A stretch of 64,000 nt of DNA from Warburgia ugandensis (taxonomy: Eukaryota > Streptophyta > Magnoliopsida > Canellales > Canellaceae). This document shows positions 12,479 through 24,368 of this stretch, one piece after another. How positions within the stretch are numbered: position 1 is the stretch's first letter; each line of letters begins with the position of its first letter. The stretch covers positions 7,394,327 to 7,458,326 of the forward strand of contig CP141137.1 of the NCBI GenBank assembly GCA_035236585.1, in the 5' to 3' direction. A model generated the notes under the pieces. The model was not told the DNA's origin and did no database searches. It worked only from the letters and a program-made list of their open reading frames with translations. A program made the position numbers and the translations under genes.

Positions 12479-13610
12479 ACAATGAAAGATCTTTTTGGTT
12501 TTTTTTTTTTTTTTTTTCTATCCTAAATGATGCAACCTAAATGCCTAAAATGATGCACAAAACAGGACACAATCAAGCAATCCCCTAAGGCTAGCAAGCA
12601 TAGATATTTTGATTTTCTTGATTTTCTGTGGGGACAACGCTTTTAATTAACCTACTCTAACGCTCCTACTCTCTTTAGGAGTTGACTACTGCTTACCAGT
12701 TAGGTTCTAACCAAAGCGGTTAATACAACTCTCGTGTAAGGAGGCGTTTAGACCTCAACAAATGTCGACAGGAGGTAGGGAAAGAGCGAGGCTCTATTAG
12801 ACAACCCCCAATAACCACAGTGATCAAAAGCAACCAGAGTAACAGTAATTCGTGTCCTATTAAGAGGGTCCTACGAGCATGTGATAACCCTATAGGTCTC
12901 TTCTGATTGATTTTAAATTAATGTGAAAGGAGAGGTTGCGCGCTTGAGATGATTATCCTAGGTGGGCCAAGGAGTGGCGATGAAATCCACCCTTGATCTT
13001 GTGGGGTAGGGTGCCCTTACTAATTAACTTTCACACACCATGGCAATTCGATCAACATATAATCCACCTTAAAGCGTTAGACGTGTCCTAAAATGCAATT
13101 GAAAGCAATAAACTAATGCAAAACCCTAAGATGCAACAATTATAACATATGCTTTCTATATGCAATTAAGTACCAAACAATGCAAATTATTCTAAATGCA
13201 AACCCTAATCTAGAAAATAAATGAGTGAGAAGACTTACAGTGAGGTTTCTGATGAAGATCAAGTGTGGGCCACCGTGTCCCACACTTGCCCTGTATTATT
13301 ACAACCCTTTAAAAATTGAAATTGAAAATGCAAATTACAAGGGGCCTCACTGCAAGATTCACTCAAAAATAAAATTTCTAATCTAGGAAAGCAAGAAAAA
13401 TCTATCAATTGATGAAGCTCTACTCCAATTTCCTGAAAAAGAAAAATAACAATTAGTACCAAATTCAGGAAATAAAGTGATTATGCACTAAAAATGCCTA
13501 AAGATGCACCTAAGAATGCCTAAAATGCAATTCCTAATTTTTGGTATTTTTTTGGATTTTTTCTGATTTTTTTTTATTTTAATTAAATTTTATAAAAACT
13601 CCATTTCAAG
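12479..13610 (-). other. 5' leader of Athila unit 1
   Basis: About 1.1 kb between the primer site and the gag start. No coding potential is evident. It carries a poly-T run near 12500-12518 in plus coordinates and several repeats of the motif AAATGCCTAAAATGCA near 13490-13530. It is nearly identical to 21024-22182 of unit 2. Confidence 0.7.
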
Positions 13611-13628
13611 TCCCCGGCAACGGCGCCA
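13611..13628 (-). other. Primer binding site of unit 1
   Basis: The minus strand reads TGGCGCCGTTGCCGGGGA, six bases inside the 5' LTR (LTR2). This is the characteristic Athila-group primer site, described as complementary to the 3' end of tRNA-Asp. The tRNA assignment is from family knowledge, not tested here. Confidence 0.85.
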
Positions 13629-14348
13629 AAAATTTGTTGATTGTTTAACCGCAAGTGCACGGGCTATTGTAGTATAGCTATGCAAATACGGGTCGATCCC
13701 ACGAGGACTTGATTTAAAATTATGGAGTTTTAAATAAAATTCAACTAAAAGAATAAAAGCTAACAAAAAATAAAATCCAGATTTATTCAATTGTTCCAAT
13801 GTTCACAAATATTTATTCCAAGGAAAACAGAAAATAAAAATAAAATGCGTCTTGGATAAGCTTGTCCTTGGATTGCACTGTCTCTGGATTAGTCTGTCCT
13901 TGATTGCACTGTCCCTGAATAGTCAGAATGAAGATAAGTTAAAACCAGAATAGCACAGGGACACAGTTGTAATTAAACCGGGGACACAGTTGGTATTTCT
14001 GAAATCTACCAAGGGACACAGATGGAATTTCTGAAAAAGGACAGAGTTGGTATTAAAATGGGGACTTGTTGGTCATTCCAGAGATCTGCCAGGGGTAGAC
14101 TTGGAATTCCAGGGGTTTCTGGTTTTTAACTAAAAACCAGGAAAAAAAAACGATGGAGAAGAAAACCGTAGAGGGGAAAAAGGGAGAAGGAGGAAAAGAG
14201 GAAGGAAGGAGAAGGGAAGAAGAAGGAGAGAAGGGAAGAAGAGGAACTCGAGGGTGGAAACCCGACTTGGGTTTCCTTCCCCGGAACGTGCGGTGATGCA
14301 AAGAAAGACCGCCGGAGAAGAAGATGGGGAAGAAGAAAGGAGAAGAAG

Positions 14349-14352
<4 letters not shown>

Positions 14353-14425
<73 letters not shown>
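14353..14425. repeat. (GA)n microsatellite in LTR2
   Basis: A pure GA run of about 73 bp within the LTR2-specific middle section. Confidence 0.95.
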
Positions 14426-14428
<3 letters not shown>

Positions 14429-15793
14429 GGAGAGGAGATATGGGAGAAAACCCGTTCTGGGTTTTCTTCCCCAGGACCGTCCGACTCGGAGAAGAGATGG
14501 GACGCGATCCTGCCGATGGAGAAAAACTTGATGAAGCAGGGTCTGGATCTTGGTGGAAAAAAACGACGCCCCTTCTGGGCGTCGTCTGGTTCAAGGGCTG
14601 GCACGATGAAGCCGGAGATGGGAAACCTGGAGCAGAGAAAGACACCTCCTGTGGACTAGTTCTATGCTGGGGGAAGTGGGCGTCGTCTGGACCATCCAAT
14701 CAGGGTAGAATACGTCGACTATCTGGAAAGGAGTAAAGATGCTGGTCAGGGGGAGAAGCCGTCCAGCTAGAGAGAGAGAGAGAGAGAGAGAAGGAAGTAG
14801 GAGGGTTCTTCTACGGGTCAGCCAAGAGAGAGGGCTGGGCTGTATTGGTGAAGCAGAAGGGAGCGTTGATGACTGGGCTTGTCTAGCTATGGGAAGGAGG
14901 AAGATCGATTGGGATTGTTGGAAGTCCAATGCTGCCTAGGCAAAGGTGGTGCGGTAATTGGAAAACCGGTGATGGGATGAAGGGGTCTAAGAAGAAGGGA
15001 GAACCCAAAATGTGGGAAGGAGGACGATGGGAGAAAACCGGAGATGGTTTTCTCTCCTTGGGTAGTCCGGAGTAGACGTTTGGGCCGTCGAGAAGATCTG
15101 GGAAATAAAGGTAGCCAGTCTCGGTAGTGGAGAGGGAAATGATCTGGGTGTGTGACCAGAGAAAGAGGTGCGGCCAGGGACAACTCGTCTGGTGCGTGGA
15201 GTGATGAAGAATCTCCTAATCAGAACAAGCAGGGAAGATGAGACTGGTGCGATGGAAGGTAGGGTGATTGTGAAGCAAAAGGGAAGATGGTGCTTGTGCG
15301 TTGAATGGAGATTTAGGCAGATGCGGTGATCTCTGAAGTTGTTGATGCATGGTGGGTTACTTCGGTAAAGAGACTGATGGAGAGATGAGCAAGTGCCATT
15401 TAGGTTCTGGTGATGGCAGGGTGGAGACGACGCTTGGGCCGGTGTGGTTAGAAAAAGAAAAGAGATGCGAGGTGGACTGGGCATGAGCGGTGGAGATTTG
15501 CGGGGTCTGGAACAAAGAGATTGATGGGGGTTGACATTGGGGCAGTAGACAATCAGGTGTGGTGAGCAAGGAGAATGAGAGGGAGAGAAAGAAGATAGGA
15601 GAAGCTAAGCAGAGAGAAAGAGAGAGAGAGCCCAGCCTGCACCTTCCTAAAAGGAAAAAACCATCCCTTTTTGGAGAAGAAAGAAGGGTCTTTTAAAAGA
15701 GAGATGGGGAGAGACGTATAGGAGAGAGGGATAAGAGAGAGAAAAAGAGAAAAGAAAGGAGAAAGATAAGAGGAGAAGAAAGGAGAAAGATAA

Positions 15794-15796
<3 letters not shown>

Positions 15797-15863
<67 letters not shown>
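15797..15863. repeat. (AG)n microsatellite in LTR2
   Basis: A GA run of about 67 bp at the position equivalent to 4825-4895 of LTR1. Confidence 0.95.
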
Positions 15864-15867
<4 letters not shown>

Positions 15868-16216
15868 AGATAAGAGAGAGAGTGGTTCCACTGGAATTCT
15901 AGTTTTACTAGAACTCTGTAAGTCTTCAATCTTGTTTTGTACTATGACTCTTCAAATTCCATCTGATTTCCATGATTCAATCTGGAGCGTTCATGCCTGA
16001 GTTGACTGATCTGCAATGCACAGGACTCAATTAGCGAAATCTAAACCATCCATTAGCTTTAATAGTCATTTAACCACTAAATTTTACAATTCAACGGTTG
16101 GATGGCCAATTAAAGCTAAAATGAAATATTTGATTTAAAATCTTAAAATTAATGGTCTAGATGCTCTAATCAAATACTAAATTAGGGGTATTTTCACCAA
16201 AATTGAACACTTAACA

Positions 16217-16595
16217 ATTATCTATATGCAACTGCGTGTACAAATGTGATATGAGACTTTGCTTTTATGGAATACTTTAGAAAATGAGTAAAATGATGAA
16301 TTAATCATATTCAATTCTATTAATAAGCTAAAGTTATCCAGATTATACTTCAGAAAATCCAATTCTCATCATGGTATAGGAAATGACCTAAAAATTTTCA
16401 AATTTTTTTTTTTTTTTGAAAAAAACCAAGGAAAACACCTAAAAACTAAAAGAAAACTAGAATTTGCTAGAATTCTACACCCCCCAACCTGACAGAAACA
16501 TTGTCCTCAAGGTTTAAAAAGTAGGACCTAAAATGAATATGGGTGATATAGAAAACAACAAAATACAAAATATGGTACAAAGAGATCAAATTCAC
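16217..16595 (-). other. Shortened region between integrase and LTR2, unit 2
   Basis: Equivalent to 6543-6960 of unit 1. About 1.29 kb equivalent to 5249-6542, including the polypurine tract, is missing. The deletion border coincides with the LTR end. Confidence 0.8.
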
Positions 16596-17564
16596 TCAAT
16601 CCTGATAAGCAGGATCCTCCAGAGTTGTGGACTCAACTTCTGGATTCTCATAATCTAGGAAAGGCTTTAAACGTTGACCATTCACTTTAAAAGAATGACC
16701 AGTCCTAGTATTCTCAATCTCGACAGTCCCATATGGAAAAACTTCTTTTACTATGTATGGACCGGTCCATCGAGATCTAAGCTTACCTGGAAATAGGTGG
16801 AGCTTAGAATTGTAAAGTAGAACCTTCTGGCTTGGAGTAAAGGATTTTCTCATTATGTTCTTATCATGAAAAACTTTCATCTTTTCTTTATATATCCTAT
16901 TACTCTCATAAGCTTCTTGCCTGATCTCTTCCAACTCATTAAGTTGGAGCTTGCGATGTGAGCCTGCTTTATCCATATTGAAATTGAATGTCTTTATTGC
17001 CCAATAGGCTCTATGTTCCAATTCCACAGGCAAATGACAAGCCTTATCGTATACAATACGATAGGGAGACATACCAATCGGGGTGCGATGTGCAGTCCTG
17101 TAAGCCCAGAGCGCATCAGTCAGTCTAAGAGACTAGTCTTTACGATCTGGGTTAACAGTCTTTTGAAGGATTTGTTTGATGGCCCGATTTCATACTTCTA
17201 CTTGTCCACTTGTTTGTGAGTGATACGGTGTTGCAACTTTATGTGTAATATTATATTTTTTCATTAGTGCTTCAAATGGTTTGTTGCAAAAATGTGTACC
17301 GTTATCACTTATAATGGCTCGAGGAGTCCCAAATCTAGAAAAAATGTTTTCTTTTAAAAATTTAAGAACTATTTTGTGATCATTATACCTACATGGGATA
17401 GCCTCAATCCATTTTAAAACATAGTCTACGGCCAATAAGATATAAATGTAGCCAAAAGAAGGTGGGAATGGACCCATGAAATCTATACCCCAACAATCAA
17501 AAATTTCTATGATAAGAATAGGGTTTAGAGGCATCATATTCCTATGGGTTATTCCTCCTAACTA
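16596..17564 (-). pseudogene. Integrase core and C-terminus of Athila unit 2
   Basis: Near-identical to unit 1: core 17190-17537 with the [11 protein letters not shown] stretch, and C-terminal part 16596-17072 with [20 protein letters not shown]. It shares the unit 1 stops after GQVEV, in RKD*SLR, and at 17562-17564. The C-terminal frame runs 14 codons longer than in unit 1 because of small changes near 16600-16640. Confidence 0.9.
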
Positions 17565-17570
17565 TTGACA

Positions 17571-18320
17571 TTACTCACATAATTTACAAAACACATGTGT
17601 GTCTTTGAACAACGACGGCCAATAAAAACCGCACTGCAAAATCTTTGCCGCTGTTTTCTGGGTAGAAAAATGTCCACCACATGCTTCTGATTGACCAAAG
17701 GAGATAACACTATGTTGTTCTAAGTCAGGGACACATCTCCTAATGATTTGATCTGGGCAGTATTTAAACAGGTATGGATCATCCCAGAAATAATGCTTAA
17801 CATTGGAAAAGAAAATTTTCTTTTCTTGTTTAGTCCAATGTTCAGGAATTTCCCCCGTGACTAAATAATTTGCAATATCAGCAATCCAAGGAAGATGGGA
17901 AACATGAAAAAGTTGCTCATCAGGGAAAGTGTCTTTAATTGGCAACTCATTTAAAGGCTCTGTTAGGACTAAGCGAGACAAATGGTCAACTACCAAATTC
18001 TCTACTCCCTTTTTATCTTTTATTTCAATGTCAAACTCTTGGAGTAGGAGAATCCATCTAATTAGTCTAGGCTTAGCATCTTTCTTAAAAAGAAGATACT
18101 TGAGGGCCGAATGGTCAGTGAATATGACTATTTTAGATCCTACTAAGTAAGACCTGAATTTATCCAATGCGAAGACAACTGCTAAGAGTTCTTTCTCCGT
18201 AGTAGAATAGTTCATTTGGGTGCTATTTAAGGTCCTACTGGCATAGTAGATGACGTATGGCTTCTTTTCTTTTCTCTGTCCTAGTACAGCTCCTACAGCA
18301 TAGTCACTAGCATCACACAT
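17571..18320 (-). pseudogene. RNase H plus integrase zinc finger of Athila unit 2
   Basis: A continuous 249-codon frame from [14 protein letters not shown] (RNase H) through [17 protein letters not shown] (integrase zinc finger). Unit 1 carries a poly-A frameshift here, so unit 2 preserves the ancestral continuity. A unit-2-specific stop replaces a Gln codon at 17571-17573. Confidence 0.9.
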
Positions 18321-18350
18321 GATTTCAAAGGGTAGACTCCAATCAGGCGG

Positions 18351-19412
18351 CTACATGACAGGTGCAGTGGTCAACTTGTCTTTCAACTTTATAAATGCTT
18401 CTTGACAATCCTTAGTCCACTCAAAAGGAGTATCCTTTGTGAGGAGGTGGCATAGTGGTCTAGACATTGCACTAAAATCCTTAATGAACCTCCAATAGAA
18501 TCCCGCATGACCTAGGAAAGATCGAATGTCCCTAATAGATTTTGGAATGGGTAGATTGGAAATTAGATCAACTTTAGCTCTATCCACCTCTATACCTTTA
18601 GATGACACAATGTGACCTAAGACAATTCCCTTAGGAACCATGAAATGACATTTTTCCCAATTAAGCACTAGGTTCTTTTCTTTACAACGAGTTAAGACTT
18701 TTCTTAGATTTTCAAGACATGTTTCAAATGAATTATCGAAAACAGAAAAGTCGTCCATGAAAACCTCTAAAATTCTCTCCACCATATCACTGAAAATGCT
18801 TAACATGCAACGTTGAAATGTGGCAGGAGCATTACATAATCCAAATGGCATTCTTTTGTAAGCAAAAGTGCCAAAAGGACATGTAAATGTGGTCTTTTCC
18901 TGATCCTCGGGTGCAATTTCTATTTGGTTATACCCTGAATAACCATATAAGAAACAATAGTACTGGTGTCCTGCAACCCTTTCTAACATTTGATCAACGA
19001 AGGGCAAAGGAAAATGGTCCTTCCTTGCAACAAAGATTCAACTTTCGATAGTCGATACACATACGCCAACCGGTAGAAACCTGGTAGGGATCAATTCATT
19101 GTTGGCGTTAGTTATTCTTGTCACTCAGGACTTCTTTGGAACCACACGAGTAGGACTTACCCATTTGCTATCACTTATGGGATAGATGATTCCCACATCA
19201 AGCAACTTTAGGACTTCTGCTCTCACCACATCTTTCATATTAGGATTTAACCTTCTTTGCATTTGACGACATGGTTTAGCTTCATCCTCTAGATATATCC
19301 TATGGGTGCAAATTAAAGGGTTAATGCCCTTTATATCAGCTATGGTCCATCCTATAGCACCTTTGTGTTCTTTTAAAGTGTCTATTAATTTGTCCTCCTG
19401 AGATGTTTCTAA
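18351..19412 (-). pseudogene. Reverse transcriptase of Athila unit 2, active-site mutant and frameshifted
   Basis: The 218-codon frame from 19007 contains the same FLYGYSGYNQI (Asp replaced by Tyr in motif A) and FMDDFSVF as unit 1. The upstream part (19020-19160) has several unit-2-specific indels that break the frame carrying the CIDYRKL region. Flanking stops at 18351 and 19413 match those of unit 1. Confidence 0.9.
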
Positions 19413-20273
19413 TTAGGAGGAAATTATTACAGGAAAAATCTCTTTGTCTCCTAAAAAGACATAATTTAAATCTGATGGTAGAGATTTCAATTCAAGCTTA
19501 GGAGGTTGTATGAATGATGGAAGGGGAGTGGACTCCCTCAGTGGAAGGTCCTCGAAAGGAGGTTTCCATTTTTCTGTTTCCATGATAGGAACAGAATCAA
19601 GGAGGGCATTAACTTCCTCTATTAATGCATCCTCATTAAACTCATTAAAATGGGCCAAACAGGCCTCAAGTGGGTCCGACAAGGAAGATGACTGAAACTG
19701 ATCTTGCACAACTGAATTGATCATGTTAACACAGTGCAAATCATCAGTAGTTTCACCAGGTTGCTTACAGATATTGAAAATGTTAAGCTCTATTGTCATA
19801 TTGCCAAAGGACAATTTCATTACACCATTTCTACAATTGATTAAGGCATTGAACGTAGCCAAAAATGGTCGTCCCAGGATGACTGGTATTTCATTCTTCT
19901 CATTCACCGCCGGTTGTGTATTTAGAACCAGAAAATCGACAGGGAAGCAAAATTGTTCTACTTTGACTAACACATCCTCTATTACCCCTCTCGATATTTT
20001 TACAGAACGATCAGCTAGCTGGAGCGTAGTAGATGTAGGTTTCAATTCACCCAGACCTAACTGTTTGTATACCGAGTATGGTAATAAGTTTACACTAGAT
20101 CCTAAATCAAGAAGAGCTTGGTTAATTTTGTAGTTGCCAATAATGCAAGTAAGAGTGGGGCAACCAGGATCCTTGTACTTTAGTGGTGTATGATGTTGAA
20201 GAATAGAACTAACCTGTTTAGTCAAAAATGCCTTCATAAAAGAAGCTGATAATGCGCCATGGTTCATAGACAT
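19413..20273 (-). pseudogene. Protease of Athila unit 2, joined to gag by a deletion
   Basis: Same protease as unit 1 (LLDLGSSVNLLPYSVY, VILGRPFLATFNALI). At about 20234 it jumps from the protease upstream region to the middle of gag. The segment equivalent to about 10552-11690 of unit 1 is absent, and the six-base motif GCCTTC sits at the junction. The zinc knuckle and proline-rich tail of gag are lost. The frame's apparent ATG at 20273 belongs to the fused gag stretch, not a real start. Confidence 0.9.
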
Positions 20274-21023
20274 AATGTGGGCAAGTAAGTAATAGATCTT
20301 TGTACCTTTCCTAGCATTGGTAGAATGATTCTTTATCTTTTTGGGTAAAGTTCATTATCTTACGACGGAGTGTATTTGTTTTATGTGTAGGGAAAAACTT
20401 TTTCAAGAATTCCCTAGTCATTTCATTCCAAGTCGTTATGGAACCTGGTGGTAGTGCATTAAACCACATTTTTGCTTTTTTCTTTAAAGAGAAAGGAAAT
20501 AGCTTAAGCTTTGACGACAAAGGTCTAGACCTATATTTTGGGTTCTTTGGGTACTACATACCTCATCAAATTCTTTAAGGTGCAAATAAGGACTCTCACT
20601 ATTTAGCCCATGAAATTTGGGAAGTAATTGAATTACTCCCGTTTTTAATTCTAACGCACCAGCATTTTGAGGAAGAATGACACAAGAGGGTGTACTGGTG
20701 CGTGTAGGTTAAAGGTAGTCTCTTAAGGTTCGTCCATGAGGATTCTGATAAACATCATTTTCTCCATGGTCACTCTGTTGGTCCCATTCCCTATTTTCAT
20801 TCCTTCTCCAATTTCTTTGTTGATGATTATTCCTCCTTGGTGGAGGTTGATATTCATCACCAATTAGAGGTGGTGGGTCCTCATTCATGATGAGTGGAGC
20901 TTGATCACCTCTAACATTACCATGGGGTGAGTTACCCCTTGATCGTTGATCATCCATTGTTGGTCTGTCTTTTTGGTCGTACGAGACTAACCTACCGGTT
21001 TCGTCGCGTATCCAAAAGGGCAT
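20240..21023 (-). pseudogene. gag N-terminal part of Athila unit 2
   Basis: Begins MPFWIRDETGRLVSYD at 21023 and is open to a stop at 20709-20711 that is shared with unit 1. The capsid-like part (KMWFNALPPGS, EFLKKFFPTHKT) lies at 20311-20520. A small rearrangement near 20510-20525 breaks the frame. The Gln codon that became a stop in unit 1 (12200) is intact here. Confidence 0.87.
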
Positions 21024-22182
21024 ACAATGAAAGATATTTTTGGTTTTTTTTTTGTTTTTATTTTTTCCTATCCTAAATGATGCAACCTAAATGCTTAAAA
21101 TGATGCACAAAACAGGACACAATCAAGCAATCCCCTAAGGCTAGCAAGCATAGATATTTTGATTTTGTTGATTTTCTGTGGGGACAACACTTTTAATTAG
21201 CCTGCTCTAACGCTCCTACTCTCTTTAGGAGTTGACTACTGCTTACCAGTTAGGTTCTACCCAAAGCGATTAATACAACCCTCGTGTAAGGAGGCGTTTA
21301 GACCTCAACAAATGTCGACAGGAGGTAGGGGAAGAGCGAGGCTCTATTAGACAACCCCCAATAACCACAGTGATCAAAAGCAACCAGAGTAACAGTAATT
21401 CATGTCCTATTAAGAGGGTCCTACGAGCATGTGATAACCCTATAGGTCTCTTCTGATTGATTTTAAATTAATGTGAAAGGAGAGGTTGCGTGCTTGAGAT
21501 GATTATCCTAGGTGGGCCAAGGAGTGGTGATGAAATCCACCCTTGATCTTGTGGGGTAGGGTGCCCTTACTAATTAAATTTCACACACCATGGCAATTCG
21601 ATCAACATATAATCCACCTTAAAGCGTTAGACGTGTCCTAAAATGCAATTGAAAGCAATAAACTAATGCAAAACCCTAAGATGCAACAATTATAACATAT
21701 GCTTTCTATATGCATTTAAGTACCGAACAATGCAAATTATTCTAAATGCAAATCCTAATCTAGAAAATAAATGAGTGAGAAGACTTACAGTGAGGTTTCT
21801 GATGAAGATCAAGTGTGGGCCACCTTGTCCCACACTTGCCCTGTATTATTACAACCCTTTAAAATTGAAATTGAAAATGCAAATTACAAGGGGCCTCATT
21901 ACAAGATTCACTCAAAAATAAAATTTCTAATCTAAGAAAGCAAGACAAATCTATCAATTGATGAAGCTCTACTCCAATTTCCTAAAAAAGAAAAATAACA
22001 ATTAGTACCAAATTCAGAAAATAAAGTGATTATGCACTAAAAATGCCTAAAGATGCACCTAAAAATGCCTAAAATGCAATTCTTAATTTTTTTGTATTTT
22101 TTGTATTTTTTTTTTGAAAATTTTCTAATTTTTTGAATTTGTTTGGATTTTTAATTAAATTTTATAAAAACTCCATTTCAAG
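21024..22182 (-). other. 5' leader of Athila unit 2
   Basis: Matches 12479-13610 of unit 1 almost throughout. No gene seen. Confidence 0.7.
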
Positions 22183-22200
22183 TCCCCGGCAACGACGCCA
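22183..22200 (-). other. Primer binding site of unit 2 with one change
   Basis: The minus strand reads TGGCGTCGTTGCCGGGGA, differing from the unit 1 site at one base. It lies six bases inside LTR3. Confidence 0.83.
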
Positions 22201-23429
22201 AAAACTTGTTGATTGTTTAACCGCAAGTGCACGGGCTATTGTAGTATAGCTATGCAAATACGGGTCGATCCCACGAGGACTTGATTTGAAGTGATGGAGT
22301 TTTAAATAAAATTCAACTAAAAGAATAAAAACAAAGATTATACTAGAAATAAACTAAAATCCAGATGTATGCAATTGTTCCAATGTTCACAATTATTTAT
22401 TCCAAGGAGAATAAAAAAAAAAAATGTGTCCTGGATAAGCTTGTCCTTGGATTGCACTGTCTCTGAATTAGTACGTCTGGATTACCTTGTCCTGAATAGT
22501 CAAAATGAAGATAAGTTAAAACCAGAATAGCACAGGGACACAGTTGTAATTAAACAGGGGACCCAATTGGTATTTCTGAAATCTGCTAAGGGACACAGAT
22601 GTAATTCTTTTGGGGACACAGATGGAATTTTCGAAATCTGACAGGGGACACAGATGGAATTCTTTTAGGGACACAGATGGAATTTCCTGAAATCTGCCAG
22701 GGGACACAGTTGGTATTTCTGAGTTTTAACAGGGCAGACTTGGAATTTCTTCAGGGGTTCTGGTTTTTCACGAAAAAACCAGGAAAACACGTTTTGGGAG
22801 AAATCTGGAAGAGGGAGAAGAGGAAGAAGAATAGAGGAAGGAGGAGAAGAAGGAAGGAGAGGAAGAGGAAGGAGGAGAAGAAGGAAGATTGCGGGAGTGC
22901 GTTGGGAGAAAACCCAGATTGGGTTTTCTCTCCCGTGGCTGTCTGGCTACTGTGGAAACCGGAGAAGAAGATGAGAAAAACGCCGGACTAGTTTGTGCGA
23001 CTTTTCAAACTGCCGTAGAAGATGGCGATGAAGGGAGAACCGCTAGATAAGGAGGAAGAAGAAGAAGAGGAGGGAAAGAGGAAAAACGATGGGGAGAAAA
23101 CCCAGAACGGATTTTCTCTCCCAGGACCGTGCGACTTGGAGAAAAAGAGGAGAAGAGGAGGGAAAGAGGAAAAACGATGGGGAGGAAAACCCAACTTGGG
23201 TTTTCCTTCTCCTGTCTGTGCGGCTACGCAGAGGCTGAGGGCGGTGGAGCCGTGGAAGATGGGAGGAGAAAAGGGAGATAGAGCCGGGCCGGAGTTGGGA
23301 TCTCTGGGCAGTCTGATGTAATGAAGGAATTAGGGGGGATGCGACAAAGAGCAAGAGATGGGCGTCTAGGCTTGCCGGCTGGGCAATGAAGAGATGGAGA
23401 GAACTGGGCAGGGGAAAGGAGGTTGATGC

Positions 23430-23540
<111 letters not shown>

Positions 23541-23686
23541 GAGCCTGCACCTTCCTAAAAGGGAAAAACCTTCTTTTTGGAGAAGAAAGAAGGGTCTTTT
23601 AAAAGAGAGATAGGGAGAGACGTATAGGAGAGAGGGATAAGAGAGAGAAAAAGAGAAAAGAGAGGAGAAAGATAAGAGGAAAAGGA

Positions 23687-23688
<2 letters not shown>

Positions 23689-23746
<58 letters not shown>
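23689..23746. repeat. Second (AG)n microsatellite in LTR3
   Basis: A pure GA run of about 58 bp. Confidence 0.95.
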
Positions 23747-23749
<3 letters not shown>

Positions 23750-24081
23750 GGTCCACTGGAATTCTAGTCTTACTAGAACTCTGCAAGTCTTCAATCTTGT
23801 TTTGTACTATGAGTCTTCAAATTCCATCTGATTTCCATGATTCAATCTGGAGCGTCCATGCCTGAGTTGACCGATCTGCAATGCACAGGACTCAATTAGC
23901 GAAATCTAAACCGTCCATTAGCTTTAATAGTCATTTAACCACTAAATTTTACAATTCAACGGTTGGATGGCCAATTAAAGCTAAAATGAAATATTTGATT
24001 TAAAATCTTAAAATTAATGGTCTAGATGCTCTAATCAAATACTAAATTAGGGGTATTTTGACCAAAATTGAACACTTAACA

Positions 24082-24368
24082 CTCTCCCCTTCCCCTTCCT
24101 CTTTCTCTCTCTCCCCTTCCTCTTGTTAGCTATCATGTTCTTCTCTAAATTGTAGTCCTATTTCTATTTATAAATGCTTCTCCTCTAATTTGTTGCCAAC
24201 ATATGCTATCAATTAAAGTTGAATGATTTTATATTTTCTAAACATCTCAATCATATAGATTTGTTACAAAATTCAAATATAATGACTACCTCTCTCTTTT
24301 CTTTCTAGGTTTAGATTTCTTAGAGTTTTAAATGCTCATCATACGATAATAATAGTGCTTTATTATCA
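24082..24368. repeat. Continuation of the ~1.7-kb repeat after the Athila insertion
   Basis: Matches 1640-1910 (shared stretches around TTTGTTGC, CAATCATATAGATTTGTTAC and the TAGATTTCTTA region). It is what should follow base 3359 if the Athila element were absent. A short further piece, 25552-25580, resembles 2065-2100 on the other side of the RTE fragment. Confidence 0.8.

Larger units (their letters stand above)
13635..16216 (-). repeat. LTR2 (shared middle LTR), 2582 bp, structurally different
   Basis: Its ends match LTR1 and LTR3: 13635-14140 matches the U5 side and about 15630-16216 the U3 side. The middle, about 14145-15620, is longer and largely different. It carries GA microsatellites at 14353-14425, 14769-14791 and 15797-15863, and palindromic modules at 14255-14282, 14442-14472 and 15029-15058. 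It serves as 5' LTR of unit 1 and 3' LTR of unit 2. At 16217 it joins sequence equivalent to 6543 of unit 1, so the polypurine tract of unit 2 is missing. Ser/Leu or Glu/Arg frames here are dinucleotide-repeat products. Confidence 0.88.
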
